Shown here piece by piece: positions 34,894 through 46,100 of a DNA stretch of 64,000 bases (the first letter of the stretch is position 1; each line of letters opens with the position of its first letter). The position numbers were made by a program, and so were the translations under genes. The notes below the pieces were generated by a model. It did no database searches and was not told the origin of the DNA. It worked only from the letters and a program-made list of their open reading frames with translations. Source of the DNA: Lumbricus terrestris (Eukaryota; Annelida; Clitellata; Crassiclitellata; Lumbricidae); contig OX457042.1 of assembly GCA_949752735.1 (NCBI GenBank), forward strand, positions 59,462,297 through 59,526,296. The letters are read 5' to 3'.

Positions 34894-35255
34894 CAGTGGT
34901 TCCCAACCTTTTTTGACTTGAGGGCCACTTTTTCTAAGTTGGAGGACACGAGGGCCACTTTTTCTTAGTTGAAGGACATTAGGGGGCCACAAGGTTAAAA
35001 TTGCGGTAACTAAAAGCATATAAAATTGTTGTAATTGATTCAAAAAATAATGTTTGATGTTATATATCGACGTTAAAATAAAATTATTTGCGATATAAAA
35101 TAATGGTGTGCTCTATCCTGTCTAAATTATTAATTTTTTCGAATATTTTTCATAATTGTTTGAGTGACGAGGGCCATTTTCTGAGACCTGGCGGGCCATT
35201 TTCCGTGGCCTGGCGGGCCACTTTTGGCCCGCGGGCCACGGGTTGGGAACCGCTG
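34894..35255. mobile_element. hAT MITE, 362 bp, inside LINE copy 2
   Basis: Exact 8-bp duplication GATTAGAC (34886-34893, 35256-35263). Ends CAGTGGTTCCCAACC and GGTTGGGAACCGCTG are inverted repeats of the widespread hAT type. GGGCCAC motifs repeat at both ends. It splits the N-terminal zinc-finger coding region of the LINE. Confidence 0.95.
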
Positions 35256-36297
35256 GATTAGACAATTACACCTAAAAGATGGAACCGTACACCTACACGG
35301 CCCTGAGGGACAACCCGTGCCCCGGCTCCCGTCAGCCTCCACTGCCTTCAATATTTGGTATTACGCAAGGTACTGAGACTCCTCAACTTGTCGGTGGAGT
35401 GACAGAGGGATCGGCGCAACCTGATCCCACAAATGATGCTCTTAGGCATACTAACACAACATACGTCAGCTGCTACAATGATCGTATACAACACCCGAGA
35501 CAGCAAAGCGGCAGGATTCTTAAACACATCCCCAACGGTGCCCGCTTTGCGTGCTCTAAAGCTCTCACGGCAATCTTGCAAACCATCTGTGATAAACCGG
35601 AAAGAGTGGAGTCTTGGCGCAAACTGCTGTGGTTCGCAGCTAACATCCTTGAGCAGCCACAGCGAGCAGGTCGGAGACGAAACCTTGCGAATATAGTAAA
35701 AAAGCGATTGGACGGGCAGGACTTTCATCGAACGGAGGACCTGAATGAGAAATCTAGAGTCAGCGGGCATCAAAGTAAGGCCTAGAACGCGAAGGATCTG
35801 GTCCTGGCAGCGGTCAATTCCAAGCTGGAAGAGGGCAACATTCGAGCTGCCACTCGGATCCTCTGTAGCCGCGACTTCCCGGTCAGAGCAACGAACGAAA
35901 CTCTGGCTTCAATCCAAGAAAGACATCCGTCAGACGCCTGGAGCGCCAATCTAGCATTACTGCCTGATGCGGCAGGGACCACACCCATCCAGATTACGGA
36001 GAAAGACGTTGAAGATGCGGTTAGATCTTTTCCGGTGGGATCGTCTGGAGGCCCGGATGGTATGCGCCCCCAGCACCTGCTGGACCTACTGAAGAATCGT
36101 GAGTCTTCGGATGATCTCCGCCGGGCCTAACAGCTTTCGTCAACGTTATGCTGAGGGGCGAATGCCCGCAAGAGATCCGCAGTCTGATGTTCTGAGACAG
36201 TCTCATCGCCCTTTCCAAAAAAACCGATGGACTCAGACCAATCGTCATTGGTTACGTTTGGAGAAGGCTTGCGGCTAAATGTGCTAATAAACACGCA

Positions 36298-37368
36298 ATG
36301 GGCAAGTTGGCGTCCCTCTTTGCTCCCATCCAGGTTGGCATTGCCACTCCAGGTGGAGCAGAGGCGGCGGTCCACGCGGCCAGGGCTTTTGTAACCGACA
36401 TGACAGAAGATCAGATCTTCATTAAGCTGGACTTCGCCAACGCGTTCAACACCATGCGAAGAGATGTGATGCTACAAGCAGTACACGATACTATTCCCGA
36501 GCTGTACGCCTTCGTTCACCAGGCATACTCAGCCGAGTCCCTTCTTCAGTTCGGGGCTTTCGAGGTCCGGTCCCAAATGGGACCCCAACAAGGCGACCCT
36601 TTAGGGCCCTTGCTCTTCTGTTTACCACTGCAGTCCTATTTGTGCACAATGGTGGCCGACTTCCGGCTGGGATTTCTAGACGACATCTCTCTAGGAGGCA
36701 AAATTGACAACACTTTGCACGATCTTGCCACAATAGCAGATCTAGAACAATCGCTGGGCATTCATCTAAACCGGGACAAATGCGAATACCTCTCAGATGG
36801 CGAATGCAAGGAGGACGCTCTTGTCGGCTTCCAGCGAGTTGACCGAGACTCTCTAACTCTACTAGGGGCACCATTGTTCAAAGGGAAAGCCCTGGACCGA
36901 GCACTGGAGAACCACAGCAACATACTAGAAATGGCATTGAAAGATCTTGCTTGTCTCGAAACACAAGGCGCTCTCATGCTACTACGATCCTGCTTTAGAG
37001 CGCCGAAACTAACATACCTACTTCGTTCAGCCCCGTGCTGGGCACACCCTCTATTGGATACGATCGACGCCCAGATGAGAAATGGTCTTCAGAAGATTTT
37101 TAACATCGAACTCAATGACATTCAGTGGCTACAAGCCACACTGCCAATAATTAAGGATGGCGGTCTCGGCGTGAGACGGGTCACGATGCTGGCTTCTTCA
37201 GCTTTTTTGGCGTCAGCTGCATCGACCAAGACACTCGGGATGGCCATCCTTGACCGCGAAGAACTGCTGGATGTCTACGAGAAGGAAATCCACGAGGCTC
37301 GCAGTTCAACGTTGCTTGGAGATGAGGGTCAGCACGGAATAAACAAAAGACATGGGACAGACCCTTGA
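36298..37368 (+). pseudogene. Reverse transcriptase of LINE copy 2
   Basis: A 356-codon frame with RT motifs: FIKLDFANAFNTMRRD (motif A), MGPQQGDPLGPLLF (motif B) and the catalytic box GFLDDISLGG, where the usual YADD is replaced by FLDD. Thumb motifs LLGAPLFKGKALD and LNDIQWLQATLPI match copies 1 and the minus-strand copy. The frame shifts at about 37365 into the C-terminal part. Confidence 0.85.
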
Positions 37369-38096
37369 TTGATCAAGACAAGGCGATGGTTTGGTCCGCG
37401 AACAGCGACCCGATCAACCGAGCCAGACTGGGAGCGATCTCAGAGCCTCACGCCGGGGACTGGCTATCAACCGTGCCAGTTGCATCGTGTGGACTAGGCC
37501 TTAGCAACGAGGCAATGCGGGTGGCGATCGGCCTACGCCTGGGTCTCAACCTGTGTGCCCCACATCAGTTTCAATGTGGTGAGACGGTGGACCCCGGAGG
37601 CCACCATGGGCTGGTGTACAGGAAATCGGAAGGACGATCAAGCCGCCACTTTGCGATGAACGACATCATATGGAGATCGCTCAAAAGAGCGGACATCCAG
37701 AGCTCCAAAGAACCCGCTGGGCTCCTTCGGACCGATGGCAAGAGGCCAGATGGGGCGACGCTCATTCCGTGGTCCGGAGGAAAATACATGACCTGGGACG
37801 CAACCAGCATCCATACCTGCGCCGTATCATACCTAGATAAGACAGCGACGACACCTGGGAGTGCGGCCGAACTGGCCGCCTCGCGTAAAATGGCTAAATA
37901 TGCAGACCTCCCTGCATCCCACAACTTCGTTCCGATCGCTTTAGAAACAATGGGACCAATTAACATTTCAGGTCGCAAGTATAATTGTGGAACTAGGACA
38001 TCGGCTGACTGCCGTCACGGGCGACCCTCAGGAATCTACATATCTGTTTCAGCGCCTCTCCATTTGCACTCAGCGCTACAACGCAATTGCGTTTAG
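37365..38096 (+). pseudogene. C-terminal zinc knuckle and restriction-like endonuclease of LINE copy 2
   Basis: A 243-codon frame overlapping the RT frame by four bases, a one-base indel. It contains FQCGETVDPGGHHGLVY, a CCHC knuckle whose last Cys is replaced by Tyr, then KRPDGATLIPW and TWDATS, the endonuclease PD...D signature. After about 37975 the family motif (ELG...YLFQRLS) is seen only in a shifted frame. Confidence 0.8.
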
Positions 38097-38212
38097 AGGT
38101 TCCTTCATGCATGACACCGGGGACCAGGCCCTAGAACCATAGTCGCAATTATTTCTCTTCGGAATTGATGCTAGAATAGGTACTTGTCTGTTTTGCAATA
38201 AAGGAAGTTGTT

Positions 38213-38362
<150 letters not shown>

Positions 38363-39218
38363 TGTAGAGAAAAATGGCCGTCCGTCCACCCTCTGCGACG
38401 AACAGTGTGTGTCGCGGAAACCTACACGAGAGGTTCGAGGTCACGTGGGTGCGGCCTCCGGAGTATTTCGAAGGGCTTAGTCCTTGCAGTCCTCCTGAAT
38501 GTCAACCCGGAAATCAGACAACGACACGATATCTTCTGCGACACGATTTATTGTAGCACGAAACCAGACGACGATAAGAAAGCCTCTGCACCCCAGGGAT
38601 GGCCGTATGCTGCAGAGCTGTCAACGTCGGTTCCGTCCGTGTCCGTCCGTGCGTCGCTCTCCGTCGTCGTTCTCGCACGTCGCCACGCCGCCGTCCAGAC
38701 GTCTTCTCCTGCTCGTCGCTCCTCGTCGGTATCTACTGCGAGCTTCGCCTCTTGCGGTATCTTCTGGCGGCTTTCTGCGAGAGCTCCGCCTCGCACTGTG
38801 TCTTCTGAGCTGTCTGTGTCATCTGTCCACGTCTATTTATACAATCTACGGGCAGGCACCTAATCTAGGGAACTTGCCTCAAATGGGCGTGGCCTATCTA
38901 GGAACTTGCCTCAAGTTCTAGGGAACTTGCCTCAAGTGGGCGGAGCTAGCAAGGAACTTGCCTCAGGAACTTGCCTCGACCGCTAAGAAACTTGCCTCTG
39001 GAGGGAGGGGCTAACAAGGAACTTGCCTCGGCCACTAAGGAACTTGCCTCAGGAACTTGCCTCGACCGCTAAGGAACTTGCCTCAGGAACTTGCCTCTGG
39101 AGGGAGGGGGTAGCAAGGAACTTGCCTCAGGAACTTGCCTCAAGGGGCGTGGCTAACAAGGAACTTGCCTCGAGTGGGCGTGGCTTAGCAAGGAGAGCGG
39201 GCCGCCAGGTTCGCTACA
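38363..39218 (-). repeat. 3' LTR of the gypsy-like element
   Basis: 856 bp, near-identical to the other LTR except at its plus-strand left end (about 38370-38400). On the minus strand it starts TGTAGCGAACCTGG at 39218. U3 holds many copies of GAGGCAAGTTCC (38865-39175), then TATAAATA (38834-38841) and AATAAA (38547-38552). Short plus-strand frames here are shadows. Confidence 0.9.
38834..38841 (-). promoter_or_regulatory. TATA box in the 3' LTR
   Basis: Minus strand TATAAATA, just downstream of the GAGGCAAGTTCC repeats. The corresponding box in the 5' LTR, which would drive the element, is at 42788-42795. Confidence 0.6.
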
Positions 39219-39231
39219 TCTCCCTCCCACT
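39219..39231 (-). promoter_or_regulatory. Polypurine tract of the gypsy-like element
   Basis: Minus strand AGTGGGAGGGAGA abutting the LTR start TGTAGCG, nearly the same as the tract in the tandem array. Confidence 0.8.
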
Positions 39232-39772
39232 ACGAATGGGAGTGTCCCCACTCCCGCAAACTAAAAATAGGGACGAGACACATGGCTCAAAGCAAAACAC
39301 AACTGGGTGTAAACCAAGCGGCCAACGGGCCAAGTCTCAAAAATACAATGTCCTTGGTCGTCCACTGACCATACTGTTCAACCAAAAGACCAACGGGTCT
39401 CATAAAAGTTTACGTTAAAGTTCCGACTAAACGGTTCCGTCGTTCACACAATGTGGCCAACGGCCCAAAAACGTACACATCTTAAAGAAATATTTAAGGC
39501 ACATAAACACAAAAGTGGCCAACGGCCCAAACGAAAAGCGCCCTTTTTTCTAGGCATTCTACGTATACGATATATATGCGATCTCTAAATCGTCCATCAT
39601 ATCATCAGTCCACAATAGGAAAAGTCTCTGAAGAAGTGAAGAGCACGCTTGTTGGTTCACAACCACAAATATAAAATAACAATTCGACGGCCAACGGGCC
39701 AAAACTAAAAGGCCATGATTAATCGTTTCTAGTACTGAAGCAACCGCTCACCCTCCGCGTCTTTTTCTTCTT
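39232..39772 (-). other. Non-coding interior between gag and 3' LTR
   Basis: Contains at least five dispersed copies of GGCCAACGGGCCAA-like sequence (between about 39315 and 39705). No reading frame. This is where RT and integrase have been lost. Confidence 0.6.
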
Positions 39773-42235
39773 TCAGAATTTAGTCCGAGTCCGAAATCTC
39801 AATCGTCTCCGGGGTCCGCTGTCGTCGACGTAGCCTCGACCGGCAAAATCCCCAACAGCAAGTCGGGAGCGCGGGGCTTCCGTCGCGTCCTTCTCTTCGG
39901 GCGAGTGTCTTCCGAGACAAGGTCGAGGTTCGACCTTCTGGTGGACCATAGGTCGGGTCGACTCTCGAGGTTGACCCTGGGTCGGGTCGACCCGTGGACC
40001 CGTCTTTCGTCCACATGTCACGTCCTCACGCAACAACGCCACTTCAGCGACAGGGGCGTGTGGGAAAACCTCGTCCCTATTTCTCCGATGGCCGCATTTA
40101 ATTTCTCCCACACACTGACAAATCTTACGGCCGGGTTTACGAAAGGGGATCCCGCCAAATTTCAACCTCAGGGGGGTACCCACGTATTTACTACAGCCGA
40201 AAATCCCGCTAAGAAAAACCTTATGCTGCACTCCTATCAAAGGTAAATCATCCAAATTTTCACACACAGACTTCTTTTGCGGCAGTAGTACTCGACTTAC
40301 GGGCGAAGCAACCAATACGCTATCCTGTTTGTCTACAGGCTGAATTATCAAATCGTCTACCCGTTTCCTAGGTAACCTTTCTTTGGAAAAATCCTCAAGA
40401 AATACCTCTCTAGGTGGGACTAGACAAACCTCTCCCATTATACCGGACTTATTCTGTTCCACCTGCACAGGGTGTAATCCTCCCAAGAATTGGTCCTTAG
40501 TGAAAGTTACCGGGTCCTCCGTTAAATTCACAACTCGCACCTGGGCGTTAGCTTTACCATCTACCACTACACGGGCCAGGTGGTCTCCGGGGCGTATCTC
40601 CTGGGCCTCGGTCATCCATGCGGGGGCAACCGCGGACACATTCCCATACATGGTTTTAACCGGAACATCACCCTGACATTTGGGGGATACCACAACCTCT
40701 TCTGCGACGATCACACGTCGGCACCACATAGAACCGTTCCCCTTTACAAGAGAGATGCGTTTCCTGCCCACAAACAAAGCACCAGCACCAAACCCTAATC
40801 TGCAGCGATGCTCCCTGAGCCAGTTCATGCCTAACATGGGTTCCGTAATCTGATCGGATACCAAAAACATGGTCGGGACACTAAAACCTCTCCCAAAATC
40901 TATGGGGACCAAAACCTCTCCCAGGACCCGAATATCAGACCCGTTAGCAGCCATCAAAGAACGATTACTTGAACGAAGCTCTAACCCGTCGACAGTTGAT
41001 GAAGGCACCAGGCTCACTTCCGATCCCGTGTCGATCAAGCACAGTTGGGAACGTCCGTGGATCGTCCCTCGCACGTAGACAGCGTTGTTGCTGTTACGAT
41101 TCGGCAACTTCGGACGGGTTGTGTGGTTCACGGCTACCGGAGGCGTCGAATCCTCCGTCTCGTCAGTTCCAGCGTCGTTCCCGCGGTTCCGGAAACGGCG
41201 CGGTTGTCGACAGTTCCGAGCCACGTGACCGACTCGGTCACAGTTGAAGCAGGTCACCGCCGGCCTCGCAGCTTCCCGTGGACGATCTCCAGAGGTGCGG
41301 TCTCCAAGACGACGGTCTCGTCCCTGTCCGTCGTTGGGCGATGCTTGACTGCGCAGCTCGCGAAGCTGTTGGTCGATCCTCGTCTCCATTTCGCGTTGCC
41401 ATTCGCGTTGGTCGTCTCGTTGCGCCGTAAGGAATCGGTCGAGCGTCGCTTGCAGCTGGGCACTCATGTCGGTCTCCTGAGTCCCTCGTACCCGATTCGG
41501 CGTTCTCCGGCGGTCGTCGTTCTCGGAGGCCTGCTGGTAAGCTTCCAGTCGCAGGGCGGTCCGGTAAGCTTCATCGAGAGTCTTTGGCTCTCGCTCTCTT
41601 ACCTTCAGCGAAAGTTCGCGGTCTCGCAGTGCCTCTAGAAACGAGTCCCTCGCGATTATCTGGGTAGTCTCATTGGACGGAACGGGATATGCCAAGACTA
41701 CGAGACGGCGGATCTCATGCAGCAGGTCGCTGAGACTTTCTCCCGGCCGTTGACGTCTGTAGTATAACTGGGCACGGAAGGTTTCGGCTTGTCCTTCCGT
41801 CCCGTATCGCTGGCGAAGGCGTTCCACAAGTTCCTCGTAGGTTGCATTCGGTCGCGCCCCAAAATCCCAGAGAAGTTGCGTTGCGGCTTTCTCTAACGCA
41901 CATCGTAAATGGTCCACCTTGTCTGCAGCCGTCCATTTGTTGTAGCGAGCGCACACCTCAAATTGCACCAAAAACGACTCAAACGAACCTGTCCCGTCGA
42001 AGCGACCGGGTTTCATCGGCGTAGGTCGGCGTCGGATCAGGCTATCGACGTCCTCCAACAGGCTTCTCGCCGGTCTCTCCTCGTCATCGGAACCGAGCTC
42101 CTCGATCAGCGGTCTCCGGTTCGACCGTTTCTCCATGGACGATCCCCGAGCGGTCGGAGTAAAGACGTCGGCAGACGTGCGAATTTCCTCGGAAGCTGGA
42201 TTCCGGAACGTGATTTCGTCTTCTTCCATCAGCAT
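39773..42235 (-). CDS. Gag-protease polyprotein of the gypsy-like element
   Basis: An uninterrupted 820-codon ATG frame. Residues about 75-240 form a retrotransposon gag capsid-type region (GSFESFLVQFEVCARYNKW, then EELVERLRQRYG and GESLSDLLHEIRRL). Residues about 335-350 are a CCHC zinc knuckle, CFNCDRVGHVARNC. Residues about 400-480 are an aspartic protease: catalytic LIDTGSEVSLVP and the later MLGMNWL. The sequence beyond residue about 640 lacks RT, RNase H and integrase cores; the basic, proline-rich tail after about 720 could be the remnant of an integrase C-terminus joined by deletion. The intact frame suggests recent activity using enzymes supplied in trans. Confidence 0.85.
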   Translation of the reverse strand: MLMEEDEITFRNPASEEIRTSADVFTPTARGSSMEKRSNRRPLIEELGSDDEERPARSLLEDVDSLIRRRPTPMKPGRFDGTGSFESFLVQFEVCARYNKWTAADKVDHLRCALEKAATQLLWDFGARPNATYEELVERLRQRYGTEGQAETFRAQLYYRRQRPGESLSDLLHEIRRLVVLAYPVPSNETTQIIARDSFLEALRDRELSLKVREREPKTLDEAYRTALRLEAYQQASENDDRRRTPNRVRGTQETDMSAQLQATLDRFLTAQRDDQREWQREMETRIDQQLRELRSQASPNDGQGRDRRLGDRTSGDRPREAARPAVTCFNCDRVGHVARNCRQPRRFRNRGNDAGTDETEDSTPPVAVNHTTRPKLPNRNSNNAVYVRGTIHGRSQLCLIDTGSEVSLVPSSTVDGLELRSSNRSLMAANGSDIRVLGEVLVPIDFGRGFSVPTMFLVSDQITEPMLGMNWLREHRCRLGFGAGALFVGRKRISLVKGNGSMWCRRVIVAEEVVVSPKCQGDVPVKTMYGNVSAVAPAWMTEAQEIRPGDHLARVVVDGKANAQVRVVNLTEDPVTFTKDQFLGGLHPVQVEQNKSGIMGEVCLVPPREVFLEDFSKERLPRKRVDDLIIQPVDKQDSVLVASPVSRVLLPQKKSVCENLDDLPLIGVQHKVFLSGIFGCSKYVGTPLRLKFGGIPFRKPGRKICQCVGEIKCGHRRNRDEVFPHAPVAEVALLREDVTCGRKTGPRVDPTQGQPRESTRPMVHQKVEPRPCLGRHSPEEKDATEAPRSRLAVGDFAGRGYVDDSGPRRRLRFRTRTKF

Positions 42236-42282
42236 CTTCGGTTACCTCGGGTTGTCGTCACTGCAGGAAGAACTGCGTAACA

Positions 42283-42302
42283 CCCCACTTCTGCTGGTAC
42301 CA
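42283..42302 (-). promoter_or_regulatory. Putative primer-binding site
   Basis: Minus strand TGGTACCAGCAGAAGTGGGG, one base after the 5' LTR end. It begins TGG as expected for the complement of a tRNA CCA end. The tRNA is not identified; a leucine-type 3' end is a guess. Confidence 0.6.
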
Positions 42303-42303
42303 G

Positions 42304-43172
42304 TGTAGAGAAAAGTGGGCGTGGCTTCGGAAGATGAGTTCCACGGCCTCCTGTGACGTACAGTGTCGCGGAAACCTACACGAGAGGTTCGAGGTCACGT
42401 GGGTGCGGCCTCCGGAGTATTTCGAAGGGCTTAGTCCTTGCAGTCCTCCTGAATGTCAACCCGGAAATCAGACAACGACACGATATCTTCTGCGACACGA
42501 TTTATTGTAGCACGAAACCAGACGACGATAAGAAAGCCTCTGCACCCCAGGGATGGCCGTATGCTGCAGAGCTGTCAACGTCGGTTCCGTCCGTGTCCGT
42601 CCGTGCGTCGCTCTCCGTCGTCGTTCTCGCACGTCGCCACGCCGCCGTCCAGACGTCTTCTCCTGCTCGTCGCTCCTCGTCGGTATCTACTGCGAGCTTC
42701 GCCTCTTGCGGTATCTTCTGGCGGCTTTCTGCGAGAGCTCCGCCTCGCACTGTGTCTTCTGAGCTGTCTGTGTCATCTGTCCACGTCTATTTATACAATC
42801 TACGGGCAGGCACCTAATCTAGGGAACTTGCCTCAAATGGGCGTGGCCTATCTAGGAACTTGCCTCAAGTTCTAGGGAACTTGCCTCAAGTGGGCGGAGC
42901 TAGCAAGGAACTTGCCTCAGGAACTTGCCTCGACCGCTAAGGAACTTGCCTCTGGAGGGAGGGGCTAACAAGGAACTTGCCTCGGCCACTAAGGAACTTG
43001 CCTCAGGAACTTGCCTCGACCGCTAAGGAACTTGCCTCAGGAACTTGCCTCTGGAGGGAGGGGGTAGCAAGGAACTTGCCTCAGGAACTTGCCTCAAGGG
43101 GCGTGGCTAACAAGGAACTTGCCTCGAGTGGGCGTGGCTTAGCAAGGAGAGCGGGCCGCCAGGTTCGCTACA
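42304..43172 (-). repeat. 5' LTR of the gypsy-like element
   Basis: 869 bp, near-identical to the 3' LTR. TATAAATA at 42788-42795 and AATAAA at 42501-42506 on the minus strand, with the GAGGCAAGTTCC repeats upstream. Plus-strand right flank is (AAT)n. Confidence 0.9.
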
Positions 43173-43285
43173 ATAATAATAATAATAATAATAATAATAA
43201 TTGTTTTTATCTTAGCATTAGGGTGTAAGTCCCTGAGGGATCATAAGTACCTCGGGGCAATAAAAAAAAAAATAATAATAATAAG
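43173..43285 (+). mobile_element. 3' UTR fragment of an endonuclease-type LINE
   Basis: Between two AAT tracts lies a short piece ending CCTGAGGGATCATAAGTACC, then TCGGGGCAATAAAA and (AAT)n. The same 3' end occurs at about 44795-44825 and, inverted, near 58129, 58195 and 58310, so it is a repeated 5'-truncated LINE or dependent SINE end. Confidence 0.6.
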
Positions 43286-43960
<675 letters not shown>

Positions 43961-44002
43961 TAAATAAAATTTAAAAAAAAAAAAATAATAATAGTAATAC
44001 GC

Positions 44003-44353
44003 GTTTGTTGCGGTCGCCTTGGAGACCGGCGGCGCTTGGTGCAAAGAAGGACTGGATTTCATTTCTGAGTTAGGGAGGAGAATTGCTGCTGCTACGCATG
44101 ACCCTATGGAAACGTCTTACTTATTCCAGCGGATTTCAGTGGCTCTTCAACGGGGGAACGCCATCTGCCTCTCCGGAACATTGCCACCGCTCCCCGATCG
44201 ACACGAGAAGGAGATTTACAATCCGGCAAAACGAGCCGTGGAACGACAGATGGAAGCGACCTGCAGCAGATGAAACTGTGTGGCACATTAATATGTCGAT
44301 AGTAGCCTAGACATTAGGGTTGTTCGAATGTAATGGACAAAAAAACTTTGTCT

Positions 44354-44357
<4 letters not shown>
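44003..44357 (+). mobile_element. Endonuclease-type LINE fragment, copy 5
   Basis: Encodes the family C-terminus (VALETGGAWCKEGLDFISELGRR...YLFQRISVALQRGNA) to a stop near 44271, then a 3' UTR ending CTTTGTCTTGAATAAT. AAT-rich on both sides. Confidence 0.75.
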
Positions 44358-44387
<30 letters not shown>

Positions 44388-44448
44388 TAATAAAAAAAAT
44401 TTAAAAAAATAATAGTAATAAAATTATTAATAATAATAATAATAACTG

Positions 44449-44623
44449 AGAGAGACCTGCTTTTTGCTGCAACGTCTCTCTATGACCGTTCAGCGTTTCA
44501 ACTCGGTGGCCTTTCGAGGAACTTTAGCTGAGCCGGTCCCAGAGGATATATAATAGTAGTTATTGCTTCCCTATTTTATTGTTCTTCCTGTTTTGATGTT
44601 GTTCGTTGAAAATATTAAAAGGT
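44449..44623 (+). mobile_element. Endonuclease-type LINE fragment, copy 6
   Basis: Matches the end of copy 1 (31024-31199) almost base for base, including the stop and 3' UTR ending AAATATTAAAAGG, between AAT tracts. Confidence 0.85.
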
Positions 44624-44646
44624 TATAATAATAAATAATAATAATA

Positions 44647-44727
<81 letters not shown>
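44624..44727. repeat. (AAT)n microsatellite
   Basis: Near-pure AAT tract between LINE fragments. Confidence 0.95.
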
Positions 44728-44825
44728 TCGACCGGTGACGATGATCGTTAACTCCAGAACAACAGAGCTTTTAGTATTTATTGTTTTTCAAGCCTCAGGG
44801 ATCATAATATACCTCGGGCGCTAAA
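44728..44825 (+). mobile_element. LINE 3' UTR fragment, copy 7
   Basis: Ends CAGGGATCATAATATACC / TCGGGCGCTAAAAAATAAT, the same 3' end type as 43211-43285. Confidence 0.6.
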
Positions 44826-45040
44826 AAATAATAATAATAAAATCAATAATTATTATTATTGTTGTTTCTTGTTGTTGTAATTATAATGTCATCGCAATTT
44901 TGAACACTTTCGTTTCGTTTCGGTAACGCGTCTTCAACTTAGAGAAGGTCAATTTTTACTTTATAATTATGAAGTTATCGAAATCTCCGTTTCAGTATCC
45001 GAAGCTTGCTTGGCATTTCAAACAATGCTATTTCTTTTAG

Positions 45041-45388
45041 GCACAACAAAAATTATATTGCAAACTCGCGGTACAAAGTGTACAGCGTCAATGGAACCAC
45101 AGCTGCTGCATCAAAAAATAAAAGATCTTCGAAGCGGAGCAAAATCATGGTCACATCATACTTATAAACACATGAGTCAACTGAAGGAAGAAGGAATAGA
45201 AATTCTCAATCCTCAACTGAAGAAACAGAACGTGGTCGTTTGGTTCTGGTGTCGTTCACAAAAAGCTCTTGAATATCTCCAGAATCTGTACGAATCGAAT
45301 CAGATGCGTGATGTATTCTTTGATAATCATAACTCTTCGCTTTCAACGGTAATCAGCATCGATATGACTGAATTTAAGAAGACCATTG
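45041..45388 (+). CDS. Exon C of the CARD/NHL gene, unrecognised domain
   Basis: A 348-bp open exon (116 codons) between acceptor TTTCTTTTAG (45031-45040) and donor G/GTAAGC. Phase 1 at both ends, so it can be inserted or skipped without frame change. The N-terminal half is basic and helical (QLLHQKIKDLRSGAKSW); the C-terminal half looks alpha/beta, with a hydrophobic strand NVVVWFWCRS, helix KALEYLQNLYESNQM and strand VISIDMTEF. I cannot name the domain. It sits 15.8 kb after the CARD exon and 14.5 kb before the propeller exon; joining to both is inferred from phase and splice sites. Confidence 0.65.
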
Positions 45389-45499
45389 GTAAGCACTTCT
45401 GCACGCGCTCTTCATAAAGAAAACTTAGAGCATGCAATCAACATCATTATCATTGGACATACAGTAAACTAATTAAATGACTAAAACTTCTGATTAAAG

Positions 45500-45760
45500 G
45501 CCGAAGGATGTTGAAGTCTACGAGATCTTCATGCATCTTCATGAAAATTGTTAGTCGGTGCTTCGCTATGGTCGGTCCATCTTTTGGACTAAGTTGCCTA
45601 GCAGTCTCCGTAATGAACGTCGTGACCAGTCTTTCTTTGTCCCCCTTCCGCAACCATTCGAAAAACATTCTCTTTGATTGTGAATTGGTGTCAGGGCGGA
45701 AGTACCTTTAAGGAGTTTCTCCTGAAGTGGAGCTTTAAAAATTCACGACTACGAATACGA
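45500..45760 (+). mobile_element. LINE 3' remnant (CR1/L2/Jockey type)
   Basis: Plus-strand FWTKLPSSLRNERR...FEKHSL in a decayed frame resembles the C-terminal end of chicken-repeat-like LINE polymerases, followed by TGAAGTGGAGCTTTAAAAAT and ACGACTACGAATACG as in many such 3' ends. Confidence 0.45.
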
Positions 45761-45929
45761 TCATTGAACCAAACGCAGACAACGTTTTATCGGTTTACAA
45801 TACAACTAATAATTAATTAATTAATTAATGCGTATGACTATCTTCGACACAGCATGAAACCATCTTTAGTTCTTCACAAAATGCAAGACAAGAAAAAAAC
45901 TGCTCTGGGTCGCTCTTCGCGCTTAGAGA

Positions 45930-46100
45930 CCTACGAGCCCATGGTCTCCCCTCTCCTGCCCTCCACGAGGTAACCCGTGCAACAACCATCTATCGTCTTC
46001 TCTATGCCTCCCCTGCTGGGAATACACCACTGCAATTGATCGCCTCAAACTTCAACGCTTTCTACAAGGGGCTAACCCTGAGGCTACCAAGCTTTTTGTA
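45930..46100 (+). mobile_element. LINE reverse-transcriptase thumb remnant
   Basis: One frame reads LRDLRAHGLPSPALHEVTRA then TTIYRLLYASPA, a typical non-LTR thumb motif. Short and decayed, without 5' portion. Confidence 0.5.

Larger units (their letters stand above)
38363..43172 (-). mobile_element. Gypsy-like LTR retrotransposon lacking RT and most of integrase
   Basis: Two LTRs (38363-39218 and 42304-43172) with ends TGTAG/CTACA flank a 3.1-kb interior on the minus strand. ATAA (or the 7-base ATAATAA) precedes the left end and follows the right one, a plausible target duplication but weak inside a TAA tract. Primer-binding and polypurine sites are in place. The single ORF encodes gag and protease but no RT, RNase H or integrase core, so it is a non-autonomous derivative. 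Its minus-strand LTR start shares the first 14 bases with the LTR of the array at 1-19537. Confidence 0.9.

Noticed and set aside
38405..38921. Plus-strand protein frames in the LTRs (also at 42353-42875)
   Set aside because: They lie antisense within LTR sequence, recur in both LTRs, and contain the LTR promoter on the other strand.
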